Source: Curtobacterium sp. SGAir0471
Lineage (GTDB): Bacteria; Actinomycetota; Actinomycetes; Actinomycetales; Microbacteriaceae
Direction of reading: 5' to 3'
Length of the DNA stretch: 64,000 nucleotides
NCBI RefSeq assembly: GCF_005490985.1
Contig: NZ_CP027869.1
Location: 1,612,001 to 1,676,000, forward strand
Below, one piece after another: positions 40,920 through 49,175 of this stretch. The notes beneath the pieces are model-generated. The model was not told the DNA's origin. It saw only the letters and a program-made list of their open reading frames with translations, and did no database searches. A program made the translations under genes and the position numbers. Within the stretch, counting starts at the first letter, position 1. Every line of letters begins with the position of its first letter.

Positions 40920-42497
40920 TCAGTCGTGGAACGTCTCGATCGACGCACCGAGCGAGTTGAGGCGCTCCTGCAGCTGCTCGTAGCCGCGGGCGATGATGCC
41001 GACGTTGCGCAGGACGCTCTCGCCCTTCGCCGCGAGCATCGCCAGCAGGATCACGACCGCGGGACGCAGCGCCGGCGGGCAGCTGACCTCGGCTCCCGAG
41101 AAGTGCGTCGGACCGGTGACGTCGAGACGGTGCGGGTCGCGCAGGGTCACGCTCGCGCCGAGGCGCGTGAGGTCGAGCAGGTGGATCGCCCGACCCTCGT
41201 ACACCCAGTCGTGCACGAGCGTGGTGCCCTCCGCCATCGCCGCGATGACGACGAAGAACGGCAGGTTGTCGATGTTCAGGCCGGGGAACGGCATCGCGTG
41301 GATCTTGTCGATCGGCGCGTGCAGCTCGGACGGGTGCACCGTGATGTCGACCAGGCGGGTGCGGCCGTTGGCGGCGGCGTACTCGTCGCTGACGTCGAAG
41401 CGCAGGCCCATCTCGGCCAGGGTCGCCAGCTCGATCTCGAGGAACTCGATCGGCGCACGGGTCACCGTGAGGGTCGACTCGGTGACGATGCCCGCGGTCA
41501 GGAGGCTCATCGCCTCGACCGGGTCCTCGCTCGGCCAGTAGTCGACGACCTCGTCGATCCGGCTCCTACCGGTGATGCGGAGCGTCGTCGAGCCGATGCC
41601 CTCGACCTGCACACCGAGGAGCTCGAGGAAGAAGCAGAGGTCCTGCACCATGTAGTTGGGGCTGGCGTTGCGGATCGTCGTGACGCCGTCGCGTGCGGCC
41701 GCCGCGAGGATCGCGTTCTCGGTGACGGTGTCGCCGCGCTCGGTCAGCACGACGGACTTCGTCGGCACCTCGGTGTTCGCCACGTCGACCTCGTACCAGC
41801 CCGAGGTCGCCTCGACGTCGACGCCGAACGGGCGGAGTGCGATGAGGTGCGGCTCGACCGTGCGGGTGCCGAGGTCGCAGCCGCCGGCGTAGGGCAGGCG
41901 GAACGAGCCGTAGCGGCCGCTGAGCGGACCGAGGAACATGAGCACGCTGCGGGTGCGACGGGCCGCGTCGGCGTCGATCGCGTCGAGGTGCAGGTCGGAC
42001 GGCGCGACGATCTCGAGCACCTCGCCGTCCTCCGACCACGTGACGGTCGCGCCGAGGCTGCGGAGCACGTCGATGATGCGGTCGACCTCGACGATGCGGG
42101 CGACCTTGTGCAGACGGGTGACCCCGCGGTTGAGCAGGGACGCGCAGAGCAGTGCGACCGCGGCGTTCTTGCTCGAGTTCACCGCGATCGAACCGCTGAG
42201 CTTCCGACCGCCCTGCACGCGGAGGTGCGCGCGCTGCGGGGCACCGCCGATGGACACGATCTGCTGGTCGAGGGCGTCGCTGATGCGCGTGAGCATCTCG
42301 AGCGACAGGTTCTGACCGCCCTGCTCGATGCGGTTGATCGCGCTCTGGCTGGTCCCGACACGTTCGGCGAGCTGGGACTGGGTCATGCTGCGACCCTTGC
42401 GGGCGCCCCGGATCAGGGCGCCGACCTCGCGCAGGGGAGCGGTGGGTGCAGACACGGCCGGCTCGGTGGGCGTGACGACGGTGGTGGTGTCGGACAT
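40920..42497 (-). CDS. murA: UDP-N-acetylglucosamine 1-carboxyvinyltransferase fused to an N-terminal XRE domain
   Basis: A 525-residue fusion. Residues 25-80 are a Cro/CI-type helix-turn-helix (MTQSQLAERVGTSQSAINRI). Residues about 88-525 are MurA, which transfers enolpyruvate from PEP to UDP-GlcNAc in the first step of peptidoglycan synthesis. Substrate-site residues K110 and N111 (SSKNAA) and the fosfomycin-target Cys207 (YAGGCDLG) are present, so it looks active. The ATG follows TACCGT by seven bases. A second, ordinary murA may exist elsewhere. The fusion suggests DNA binding by a cell-wall enzyme. Confidence 0.88.
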   Translation of the reverse strand: MSDTTTVVTPTEPAVSAPTAPLREVGALIRGARKGRSMTQSQLAERVGTSQSAINRIEQGGQNLSLEMLTRISDALDQQIVSIGGAPQRAHLRVQGGRKLSGSIAVNSSKNAAVALLCASLLNRGVTRLHKVARIVEVDRIIDVLRSLGATVTWSEDGEVLEIVAPSDLHLDAIDADAARRTRSVLMFLGPLSGRYGSFRLPYAGGCDLGTRTVEPHLIALRPFGVDVEATSGWYEVDVANTEVPTKSVVLTERGDTVTENAILAAAARDGVTTIRNASPNYMVQDLCFFLELLGVQVEGIGSTTLRITGRSRIDEVVDYWPSEDPVEAMSLLTAGIVTESTLTVTRAPIEFLEIELATLAEMGLRFDVSDEYAAANGRTRLVDITVHPSELHAPIDKIHAMPFPGLNIDNLPFFVVIAAMAEGTTLVHDWVYEGRAIHLLDLTRLGASVTLRDPHRLDVTGPTHFSGAEVSCPPALRPAVVILLAMLAAKGESVLRNVGIIARGYEQLQERLNSLGASIETFHD

Positions 42498-42504
42498 GGA
42501 CGCC

Positions 42505-42510
42505 ACGGTA
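42505..42510 (-). promoter_or_regulatory. -10 box of a leaderless promoter (murA fusion)
   Basis: Reverse-strand TACCGT, seven bases, then ATG. Confidence 0.5.
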
Positions 42511-42589
42511 ACACGCTCATGAGATAAACCAGGGGACGAATCCCGGCGTTCTCGCAGGATCGGATCGGGAATAACTCGTCCATGAGAGT

Positions 42590-43666
42590 TCAGGCCGGGT
42601 ACCACCCCTCCTGCTCGTTGCTCCACCGCCACGTCGTCGACGGGCCGAGCGCCGGCCTCGGGTCGCGCAGCCAGACGGTCGTGTCCGGCGTCCACCCGGC
42701 GATCACGCTCGCGGTGGTGTCGTCCACCGGCACCGCGGTACCGGAGGCGCGCAGCCAGCAGCGCAGCGTCAGGTGGACCGCGTCGAAGCGCTCGGCCACC
42801 GCGACCCAGTCGGGCACGACCCAGTCGCCCACGCGTCCGGTCGCCTGGTACCAGTCGTGGCGTCGGGTCGTGGCCGTCACGTCGATCGATGCCGATCGAC
42901 ACAGGGCGGCCCAGTCGTCGGCGTCGTCGACCACGACGATCCGGCTGGACGGATCGACCGCGGCGGCGGCGACGCGGGCGCGCTCCCAGCCGGTGTGGTC
43001 CTCGACGGCCCAGAGGCCGAGGGGACCGCGGCCGCCTCGCTCGGTCGTGGTGTCGAGGAGGCCGTCGGGCGGCGTCGTCCACCACGTGCCGCTGATCGGT
43101 GCGTCCACCGGCGCGCGGAGGCCGTGCGAGCGCTCGGCGAGGACCTCGCGGCGCCACTCGGCGAGCAGTTCGTCAGCGGGGCGCGACGGCCCGCCCCAGC
43201 CCGGCGCGTCCGGGGTGACGGCCCACTGCCGGGAGGTCGGAGCCGGAGCGAGCAGCGCCTGGACGGCGGGGGCGACCGCGACCGCAGCGGCGATCCGATC
43301 GTGCAGTGCCGGCGGGACGACCCTGCCGAGCAGCACGTCCTCGGCGTCCGGCGGCTGCCACCACCTCGCCGACTCCGCGGCGCGACCGAGTGCCGCGAGT
43401 GCCTGGTCGAGGGTGGTCGCAACGGGATCCGCGGCGTCGAGCACTGCCGCGACCGCGGCGACCACCTGGTCGTCCGAGGGGACCGGGCCCGGGTGCACTG
43501 CGCCCGGTTCGAACAGTGAACCGCCCTCACCGCGGCGGACGGACATCCAGTACGACGCCCGGAACAGCGTGTCGTCGTCCGGCTGTTCCCGGACCGTGGC
43601 GAGCACGACCTCCCAGCAGAAGCGCCGACCACGGGGTCCCGCCAGCAGGTCCTCGACGATGGTCAC
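42590..43666 (-). CDS. Hypothetical protein beside the flagellar operon
   Basis: A 358-residue soluble protein rich in Trp, Ala and acidic residues (RFCWEVVLATVREQPDDDTL, later ISGTWWTTPPDGLLDTTTER and WLRDPRPALGPSTTWRW). No known domain, signal peptide or membrane segment was recognised. GTG start six bases after TAGCCT. Its promoter overlaps the -35 of the divergent flagellar promoter, so expression of the two may be linked. Confidence 0.65.
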   Translation of the reverse strand: MTIVEDLLAGPRGRRFCWEVVLATVREQPDDDTLFRASYWMSVRRGEGGSLFEPGAVHPGPVPSDDQVVAAVAAVLDAADPVATTLDQALAALGRAAESARWWQPPDAEDVLLGRVVPPALHDRIAAAVAVAPAVQALLAPAPTSRQWAVTPDAPGWGGPSRPADELLAEWRREVLAERSHGLRAPVDAPISGTWWTTPPDGLLDTTTERGGRGPLGLWAVEDHTGWERARVAAAAVDPSSRIVVVDDADDWAALCRSASIDVTATTRRHDWYQATGRVGDWVVPDWVAVAERFDAVHLTLRCWLRASGTAVPVDDTTASVIAGWTPDTTVWLRDPRPALGPSTTWRWSNEQEGWYPA

Positions 43667-43672
43667 CGCGCC

Positions 43673-43678
43673 AGGCTA
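43673..43678 (-). promoter_or_regulatory. -10 box of a leaderless promoter facing the flagellar promoter
   Basis: Reverse-strand TAGCCT, six bases, then GTG at 43666. It overlaps by two bases the TAAC box of the divergent sigma-28-type promoter. Confidence 0.55.
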
Positions 43679-43703
43679 ACGGGGTCCCGGGGACCGCCGA
43701 TAG
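43677..43703 (+). promoter_or_regulatory. Sigma-28 (FliA/SigD/WhiG)-type promoter of the flagellar operon
   Basis: TAAC (43677-43680), 15 bases, GCCGATAG (43696-43703), against the known consensus TAAA-N15-GCCGATAA. It lies 78 bases before flbD. GGGACCGC/GCGGTCCC (43690-43697 and 43703-43710) forms an inverted repeat over the -10 box, a possible operator. Confidence 0.65.
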
Positions 43704-43781
43704 CGGTCCCTGCACACCCACGGACGGGTCTGCATCCCGCCCCACGGACGGCGGCGGGACGATCGAGAACCAGGACGGGCC

Positions 43782-44063
43782 ATGATCGTCGTCACACGAC
43801 TCAACGGCAGCGCATTCGCTGTCAACCCCGACCTCGTGGAGCGCATCCAGGAGACACCGGACACGACGCTCATCATGGTCGACGGCGCCAAGTACATCGT
43901 CCGCGAGTCCATGGCCGAGGTCATCGGCCTCGTCGCTGCCTACCGCGCCCGGATCGTCGGCATGGCCTACGGCACGGACGCCGCGACGACCGCGACCGGA
44001 CCGCAGCCCACGCTCGCCCCGGTCGCGCCGCTCGCCGCCGGACGCCGGGACGGGGGTCGCTGA
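43782..44063 (+). CDS. flbD: FlbD-family flagellar protein
   Basis: A 93-residue protein. The first 65 residues are the FlbD domain (MIVVTRLNGSAFAVNPDLVE and TLIMVDGAKYIVRESMAEV), which in other bacteria is linked to swarming-motility and flagellar gene clusters. The C-terminal part is a Pro/Ala-rich tail. It is the first gene after the sigma-28-type promoter and motA starts two bases after its stop. Precise function is unknown. Confidence 0.88.
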   Translation: MIVVTRLNGSAFAVNPDLVERIQETPDTTLIMVDGAKYIVRESMAEVIGLVAAYRARIVGMAYGTDAATTATGPQPTLAPVAPLAAGRRDGGR

Positions 44064-44064
44064 C

Positions 44065-44880
44065 GTGGACATCGCAACGATCGTCGGGATCCTCCTCGCC
44101 TTCGGGGCCCTGTTCGGCATGGCACAGATGGAGCACGTCGAGATGGCGGGCCTGTTCCTGCCGGCTCCGATGCTCCTCGTCTTCGTCGCGACCATCGGCT
44201 GCGGGGTCGCGAGCACGACCATGAAGGACGCCCTCGCAGCCTTCAAGACGGTGCCGAAGGCGTTCACCGGCAAGGTGACCCCGCCGCAGACCGTCATCGA
44301 CGACGTCGTCGGGCTCGCCGAGACCGCCCGGGCGAACGGCCTGCTCGCGCTCGAGCAGGAAGCCGACAAGCACGACGACCCGTTCATGAAGAAGGCCCTG
44401 CAGAACATCGCGGACGGCACCGACGGTGACGAGCTCCGGATCCTGCTCGAGGACGAGATCGAGTCGAACGCGGCACCGATGCGGAGCGCCAGCGCGTTCT
44501 TCATGGGCCTGGGCGGCTTCGCCCCGACGGTCGGCATCATCGGCACCGTCGTCTCGCTCACCCACGTGCTGGCGAACCTCGGGAAGCCCGACGAGCTCGG
44601 CCCGCTCATCGCGAGCGCGTTCGTCGCGACGCTCTGGGGCCTGCTCACCGCGAACTTCCTCTGGCTGCCGTTCGGCGGCAAGCTCCGGAAGCTCGCGCAG
44701 CTCGAGGCCGACCGGCAGACCCTGCTCATGGAGGGCCTGCTCGCGGTGCAGGCCGGCAGTCAGCCCCGACTGCTCGGCGAGCGGCTCACCGCGATGGTCC
44801 CCCCCGCCGCCCGCGGTGCCGGTGGCAAGGACGGGAAGGCCGTGAAGGCCTCCGCCGACGACCAGCAGCTGGCGGCCTGA
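44065..44880 (+). CDS. motA: Flagellar stator protein MotA
   Basis: A 271-residue membrane protein with four transmembrane helices and a large cytoplasmic loop between helices 2 and 3. The second half carries the MotA signature SAFFMGLGGFAPTVGIIGTV with the conserved prolines, and RSASAF precedes it. With MotB it forms the proton (or sodium) channel that drives the motor. It lies between flbD and motB with two-base gaps. Confidence 0.93.
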   Translation: MDIATIVGILLAFGALFGMAQMEHVEMAGLFLPAPMLLVFVATIGCGVASTTMKDALAAFKTVPKAFTGKVTPPQTVIDDVVGLAETARANGLLALEQEADKHDDPFMKKALQNIADGTDGDELRILLEDEIESNAAPMRSASAFFMGLGGFAPTVGIIGTVVSLTHVLANLGKPDELGPLIASAFVATLWGLLTANFLWLPFGGKLRKLAQLEADRQTLLMEGLLAVQAGSQPRLLGERLTAMVPPAARGAGGKDGKAVKASADDQQLAA

Positions 44881-44882
44881 CC

Positions 44883-45815
44883 GTGAGCGCGAACCCCCGC
44901 GGACGTGGTCGCGGCCGGAAGAAGGGCGGCCACGACGAGGCCGAGCACCCGGACGAGCGCTGGATGGCGTCCTACATGGACATGATCACGGTGCTCATGT
45001 GCATGTTCCTCGTGCTCTTCGCGATGTCGTCGGTCGACCAGGAGAAGTACATCGCGCTGAAGAACTCGCTCGCGACGGGCTTCGGCGAGGTCAAGTCCGA
45101 GAAGGTCGACACCGCCTCGGGCACGATCGTGTCGAAGTCGCAGGTGACGAAGGACGGCAAGGGGTACGCGACGGACAAGTCGGACGCCGACCACTCGACC
45201 GCTGCGTCCGGCGCCGACGACACGAACGTCGACCCGGCGTCGACCGCCGTGCCGCCGGTGGCGTCGAAGGCCGACCTGGCCGCGGCGCAGCGGGAGCTCG
45301 ACGACCTCAAGGCGATCGAGGCGGCGATCCAGGGGAACCTCGACCAGGCGGGGGAGTCGTCGAAGGTGCAGTTCGCCGTCGACGACCGCGGTCTGACGGT
45401 CCGGCTCGTCGGCAGCGAGACGTACTTCGCGACGAACAGCGCGGACCTGTCCGACCAGGCCCGCCGGATCATGGACGCGATCGCCCCGGTCCTGAAGACC
45501 AGCGGGCACGACGTCAGCGTCGAGGGCCACGCCGACCAGCGGAACTCCACCGCGCCGTACGCGACAAACTGGGAGCTCAGCGCCGCCCGCGCGACCGGCG
45601 TGCTGCGTGACCTGGTCGAGCGCGGCGGGATGCCGGCCGACCACGTGCAGAGCGTCGGGTTCGGATCGAGCCGCCCGCTCGCGAAGGGCGCCAGCGACGC
45701 GGACAACACCCTGAACCGCCGGGTCGACATCGTGGTGCTGTCGAACCAGGACCAGGACGTCAGCGAGCTGATGCCGGCCCTCGCGACCGCGCAGGACGGA
45801 GCACGCCAGGGCTGA
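44883..45815 (+). CDS. motB: Flagellar stator protein MotB
   Basis: A 310-residue protein. A short basic start leads to a single transmembrane helix with the ion-conducting Asp33 (ASYMDMITVLMCMFLVLF). A long linker follows, then an OmpA-like peptidoglycan-binding domain (VSVEGHADQRNS, LSAARATGVLRDLVE, NRRVDIVVL). It anchors the stator to the wall. The linker of over 100 residues is longer than in E. coli. fliL, which often follows motB, is not present. Confidence 0.93.
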   Translation: MSANPRGRGRGRKKGGHDEAEHPDERWMASYMDMITVLMCMFLVLFAMSSVDQEKYIALKNSLATGFGEVKSEKVDTASGTIVSKSQVTKDGKGYATDKSDADHSTAASGADDTNVDPASTAVPPVASKADLAAAQRELDDLKAIEAAIQGNLDQAGESSKVQFAVDDRGLTVRLVGSETYFATNSADLSDQARRIMDAIAPVLKTSGHDVSVEGHADQRNSTAPYATNWELSAARATGVLRDLVERGGMPADHVQSVGFGSSRPLAKGASDADNTLNRRVDIVVLSNQDQDVSELMPALATAQDGARQG

Positions 45816-45882
45816 CGACAGGACCGCCCCAGAACGGGGCACAGCGCTGACGCCTGCCCGCCGGCGTCCGACAGACGCAGCC

Positions 45883-46764
45883 GTGACCGAGACCCTGCCC
45901 GCGCCCGAGGTGTACGACTTCGCGCGCCCGTCGACGCTCGCCCGCGAGCACGCACGGGTGCTCGAGCTCGCCTTCGAGACGTTCGCGCGGCAGTGGGGCA
46001 CGCAGCTCACCGCGAAGGTGCGCGCCGTCAGCCAGGTCACCTGCGAGCAGGTCTCGATGACGACGTACGACGAGTACGCCGCGTCGCTGCCCGCCCTGAC
46101 CGGCATGGTCCTGCTGCCGATCGCCGACACCGCACCGAAGGGCGTGCTCCAGGTCCCGCTCGACGCCGCGCTGACGTGGGTGTCGCACGCCCTCGGCGCC
46201 TCGAAGCCGCTGCCGACCCCGGAGCGCACCTTCACGCCCATCGAGCAGGCGCTCGTGCGGAAGATCGTCGAGGACGCCCTCGACGACCTCCGTTACTCGT
46301 TCGGTGGACTCCTGGCGCACGAGGTCACCACCGGCGGATTCCAGTTCAACAGCCAGTTCGCCCAGGCCGCGCAGAAGGGCGACCTGATGATCGTCGCCGC
46401 GTTCTCGATCCGGGTCGGCGACCGGGTCGCCCCCGGCACGCTCGCGCTGCCGGCCGAGGCCGTGTTGCCCCAGCTCGGCGAGGACGCGACGAGCGTCTCC
46501 GCCGCCGACGCCCGGGCCCTGCTCGACGCCCAGCTCGCGAACGTCCCGGTCGGCGTCAGCCTGCACTTCGCCCCCGCCGCCGTGCTGCCCACGCAGGTGC
46601 TCCGGCTGGCCGTCGGTGACGTCCTGCCGCTGCCGCACCCGCAGCACCGGCCCCTCACCATCGCGGTCGACGGCGAACCCGTCGGCACCGCGGCCGTCGG
46701 CGCGAACGGCTCGCGCCTAGCCGGCATCGTCGTCACCACCACCGATCCGGAGCAGCACGCATGA
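45883..46764 (+). CDS. fliM: Flagellar switch protein FliM
   Basis: A 293-residue switch protein. The CheC-like middle domain (VYDFARPSTLAREHARVLEL at residues about 9-28, then GMVLLPIADTAPKG) and the C-terminal SpoA-like domain (VGVSLHFAPAAVLPTQVLRL) are recognisable. The N-terminal CheY-binding peptide found in most FliM proteins (consensus LSQxEIDALL) is absent; only eight residues precede the core. GTG start; the 67-base gap to motB holds two small hairpins. The gene overlaps fliN by ATGA. Confidence 0.88.
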   Translation: MTETLPAPEVYDFARPSTLAREHARVLELAFETFARQWGTQLTAKVRAVSQVTCEQVSMTTYDEYAASLPALTGMVLLPIADTAPKGVLQVPLDAALTWVSHALGASKPLPTPERTFTPIEQALVRKIVEDALDDLRYSFGGLLAHEVTTGGFQFNSQFAQAAQKGDLMIVAAFSIRVGDRVAPGTLALPAEAVLPQLGEDATSVSAADARALLDAQLANVPVGVSLHFAPAAVLPTQVLRLAVGDVLPLPHPQHRPLTIAVDGEPVGTAAVGANGSRLAGIVVTTTDPEQHA

Positions 46765-47468
46765 GCGCCACCACCACCCTCCACGCCACCGCGGCCGACC
46801 AGCTCGCCGCGCAGCTCCCGACGGCGGCGCCCCTCACCGCCGTGCCCCTGCCGGGAGGCGCGACCTCGGTCGTCCTCGAGGCCGCGGTCGACGGCGTGGT
46901 CGCGTCCTTCGTCGGCGGCCTCTCCGCGGACCTCGCGCTGGTCCTGACCGACCTCGGCGCCGTCGTCGCCGCGGGCGGCGCCGACGCCGGCCTGGTCGAC
47001 GTCACCGACGTGCTCCGTCCGTCGCTCGAGGCCGCGGCCACCGTTCTGGGCGTCGGCGTGCTGGGCGACGCCCGCCGCGAGTCCGCCGCGTCCCTGTTCG
47101 CCGACCCGGAGACGGTCGTGTTCGAGCTCACCGCGGGCGGGGTCCCCGGCGGCTGGTTCGGCCTGCGCGTCCGCGAGAACGGCACGGTCTCGGCACCGCT
47201 CGCCGCCGGCGCGGTCCCCGCCGGCAACCTCGGCCGCATCAACAACGTCGAGATGACCCTGACCGTCGAGATCGGCCGCACCCGGATGTCGGTGCGCGAC
47301 GTGCTCGGCATGGAGCCCGGTGCGGTGGTCGAGCTCGACCGCAGTGCCGGCGCCCCCGCCGACGTGCTGCTCAACGGCCGGCTCATCGCCCACGGCGAGG
47401 TGGTCGTCGTCGACCAGGACTACGCGGTCCGCATCACGAGGATCCTCGACGTCGCCGAGGCGGTCTGA
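46761..47468 (+). CDS. fliN: Flagellar switch protein FliN, long form (FliY-like)
   Basis: A 235-residue protein, about twice the length of ordinary FliN. The last 80 residues are the SpoA domain (NNVEMTLTVEIGRTRMSVRD and VELDRSAGAPADVLLNGRLI). The N-terminal 140 residues resemble a CheC-type fold only loosely. It forms part of the cytoplasmic ring with FliM and may take over signal binding that this FliM lacks. Confidence 0.87.
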   Translation: MSATTTLHATAADQLAAQLPTAAPLTAVPLPGGATSVVLEAAVDGVVASFVGGLSADLALVLTDLGAVVAAGGADAGLVDVTDVLRPSLEAAATVLGVGVLGDARRESAASLFADPETVVFELTAGGVPGGWFGLRVRENGTVSAPLAAGAVPAGNLGRINNVEMTLTVEIGRTRMSVRDVLGMEPGAVVELDRSAGAPADVLLNGRLIAHGEVVVVDQDYAVRITRILDVAEAV

Positions 47469-47471
47469 CCC

Positions 47472-48080
47472 GTGGACACCCTCTGGATCACCCTCCGGGT
47501 CGCCGTCTCGCTCGGCGTCGTGCTCGCCCTGATGTGGGTGCTGCACCGCCGTGCGACGAAGGGCGGGCTCGGATCCGCGAAGGCCCGCGGACGCCGCTCC
47601 GCCGCGGTCGAGGTCGTCGGTCGGCAGGGGATCGGCGGCAAGGCAAGCGTCGTCGTCGTGGACGTCGAGGGCGAGCGACTCGTGCTCGGTGTGTCCGAGC
47701 AGAGCGTCTCGCTGCTCCGGAGCGGCCCGACGCCAGCGCCCGAGCTGACCATCGTGACCGGCCCGGTGGTCCTGCCGACCGAGCCGCGCACGCCGGCGCC
47801 GGCCACGACCGCCGACCGGTTCCGCGCGGAGCTGGAGCGTCAGGCGCACGCGACCACGGGCCTCCCGGCCGACACGCGCACCGAGCGCGCGACCGGCACC
47901 GCGGCGGACACTGCCGAGACGGGCACTGCCGCGACGCCGCTCCCGATGCGGCCCCGTGGCAGCGACCGACGGCCCGCACGCACCGTCGTGCCGACCGCGC
48001 AGCAGCTGCAGGGCTCCGTGCTCTCCGCCGACACGTGGCGGCAGGCCGCGGCCGCGCTCCGGGGCCGGCGGGCCGGGTGA
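47472..48080 (+). CDS. fliO: Flagellar export protein FliO
   Basis: A 202-residue protein: one N-terminal transmembrane helix (about residues 3-23), then the small FliO domain (VVGRQGIGGKASVVVVDVEG, LVLGVSEQSVSLL). The C-terminal half is a low-complexity Ala/Thr/Arg tail. FliO assists assembly of the FliP pore. GTG start; the stop overlaps the fliP start. Confidence 0.82.
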   Translation: MDTLWITLRVAVSLGVVLALMWVLHRRATKGGLGSAKARGRRSAAVEVVGRQGIGGKASVVVVDVEGERLVLGVSEQSVSLLRSGPTPAPELTIVTGPVVLPTEPRTPAPATTADRFRAELERQAHATTGLPADTRTERATGTAADTAETGTAATPLPMRPRGSDRRPARTVVPTAQQLQGSVLSADTWRQAAAALRGRRAG

Positions 48081-48901
48081 CGGCCGCCGTCCGGACCGGC
48101 CGCACCGCCACCCTCGTCGTCCTCGGGCTCGCGACGGTCGCCGGCCTCGTCATCCTCACCGCCACCGGCGCGCACGCCGTCGGCGTGACGGAGCCGACCG
48201 CCCCGGCGACCCCGACCGCACCCGCCAGCGGCGACTTCAGCGTCAGCGTGAACGGACCCGACGGCACGCCGTCCTCGGCCATCGTCACGCTCCTCGGCAT
48301 CACCCTGCTCAGCGTCGCACCGGCGCTGCTGCTCATGATGACGTCGTTCACGAAGATCTTCGTGGTGCTCGCGATGACCCGGAACGCCCTCGGGCTCCAG
48401 GGCATCCCGCCGAACCAGGTGATCGCCGGGCTCGCACTGTTCCTGTCGCTCTTCGTGATGGCGCCGGTGCTCGGGCACATCAACGACGACGCGCTGCAGC
48501 CCTACCTGGCCGGGCACATCGACTTCGCGAAGGCGGTCGAGGTCGGCACGAAACCGCTGCGGACGTTCATGCTGCACCAGACCCGCGAGGAGGACGTCGC
48601 GCTCATCACGCGCGCCGCCGGCCAGGCGAACCCGAAGGACCTCGACGCGGTGCCCATGACGACCGTCATCCCGGCGTTCGTGATCTCCGAGCTCCGGAGC
48701 GCCTTCATCATCGGGTTCGTCATCTTCATCCCGTTCCTCGTCATCGACCTCGTCGTCTCCGCCGCGCTCATGTCGATGGGCATGATGATGCTGCCGCCGG
48801 TGATGATCTCGCTGCCGTTCAAGATCCTGCTGTTCGTCCTCGTCGACGGGTGGGGGCTCATCATCACGTCCCTCATCGAGAGCTACCAGGTGGTGCACTG
48901 A
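48077..48901 (+). CDS. fliP: Flagellar export gate protein FliP
   Basis: A 274-residue core component of the export gate. It has a signal peptide and a periplasmic lead, then the conserved core: LLMMTSFTKIFVVLAMTRNA, LQGIPPNQVIAGLALFLSLF, PAFVISELRSAFIIGFVIFI and SMGMMMLPPVMISLPFKILL. GTG start overlapping fliO; the stop shares a base with the fliQ ATG. Confidence 0.95.
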   Translation: MTAAVRTGRTATLVVLGLATVAGLVILTATGAHAVGVTEPTAPATPTAPASGDFSVSVNGPDGTPSSAIVTLLGITLLSVAPALLLMMTSFTKIFVVLAMTRNALGLQGIPPNQVIAGLALFLSLFVMAPVLGHINDDALQPYLAGHIDFAKAVEVGTKPLRTFMLHQTREEDVALITRAAGQANPKDLDAVPMTTVIPAFVISELRSAFIIGFVIFIPFLVIDLVVSAALMSMGMMMLPPVMISLPFKILLFVLVDGWGLIITSLIESYQVVH

Positions 48902-49173
48902 TGAACCAGCAGGCGGTCGTCGACCTGACCCTCCAGGCGCTCGTGGTGGCGGGCAAGCTCGCGGCACCGGTGCTCGTGACGTCCCTCGTCGTCGGCTTCG
49001 CGATCTCGCTGTTCCAGTCCGTGACGCAGATCCAGGAGGTGACGCTCTCGTTCGTGCCGAAGGCCGTCGCCGTGGCGATCGCACTGGTCGTCTGCGGCAA
49101 CTGGATGATCGCCGAGATGATCGCGTTCACCCACGCCGCGTTCGACATGATCCCGAAGCTCCTCGGGACGTAG
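48901..49173 (+). CDS. fliQ: Flagellar export gate protein FliQ
   Basis: A 90-residue, two-helix protein with the family core GFAISLFQSVTQIQEVTLSF. Length and position (fliP-fliQ-fliR) are standard. Confidence 0.95.
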   Translation: MNQQAVVDLTLQALVVAGKLAAPVLVTSLVVGFAISLFQSVTQIQEVTLSFVPKAVAVAIALVVCGNWMIAEMIAFTHAAFDMIPKLLGT

Positions 49174-49175
49174 CC

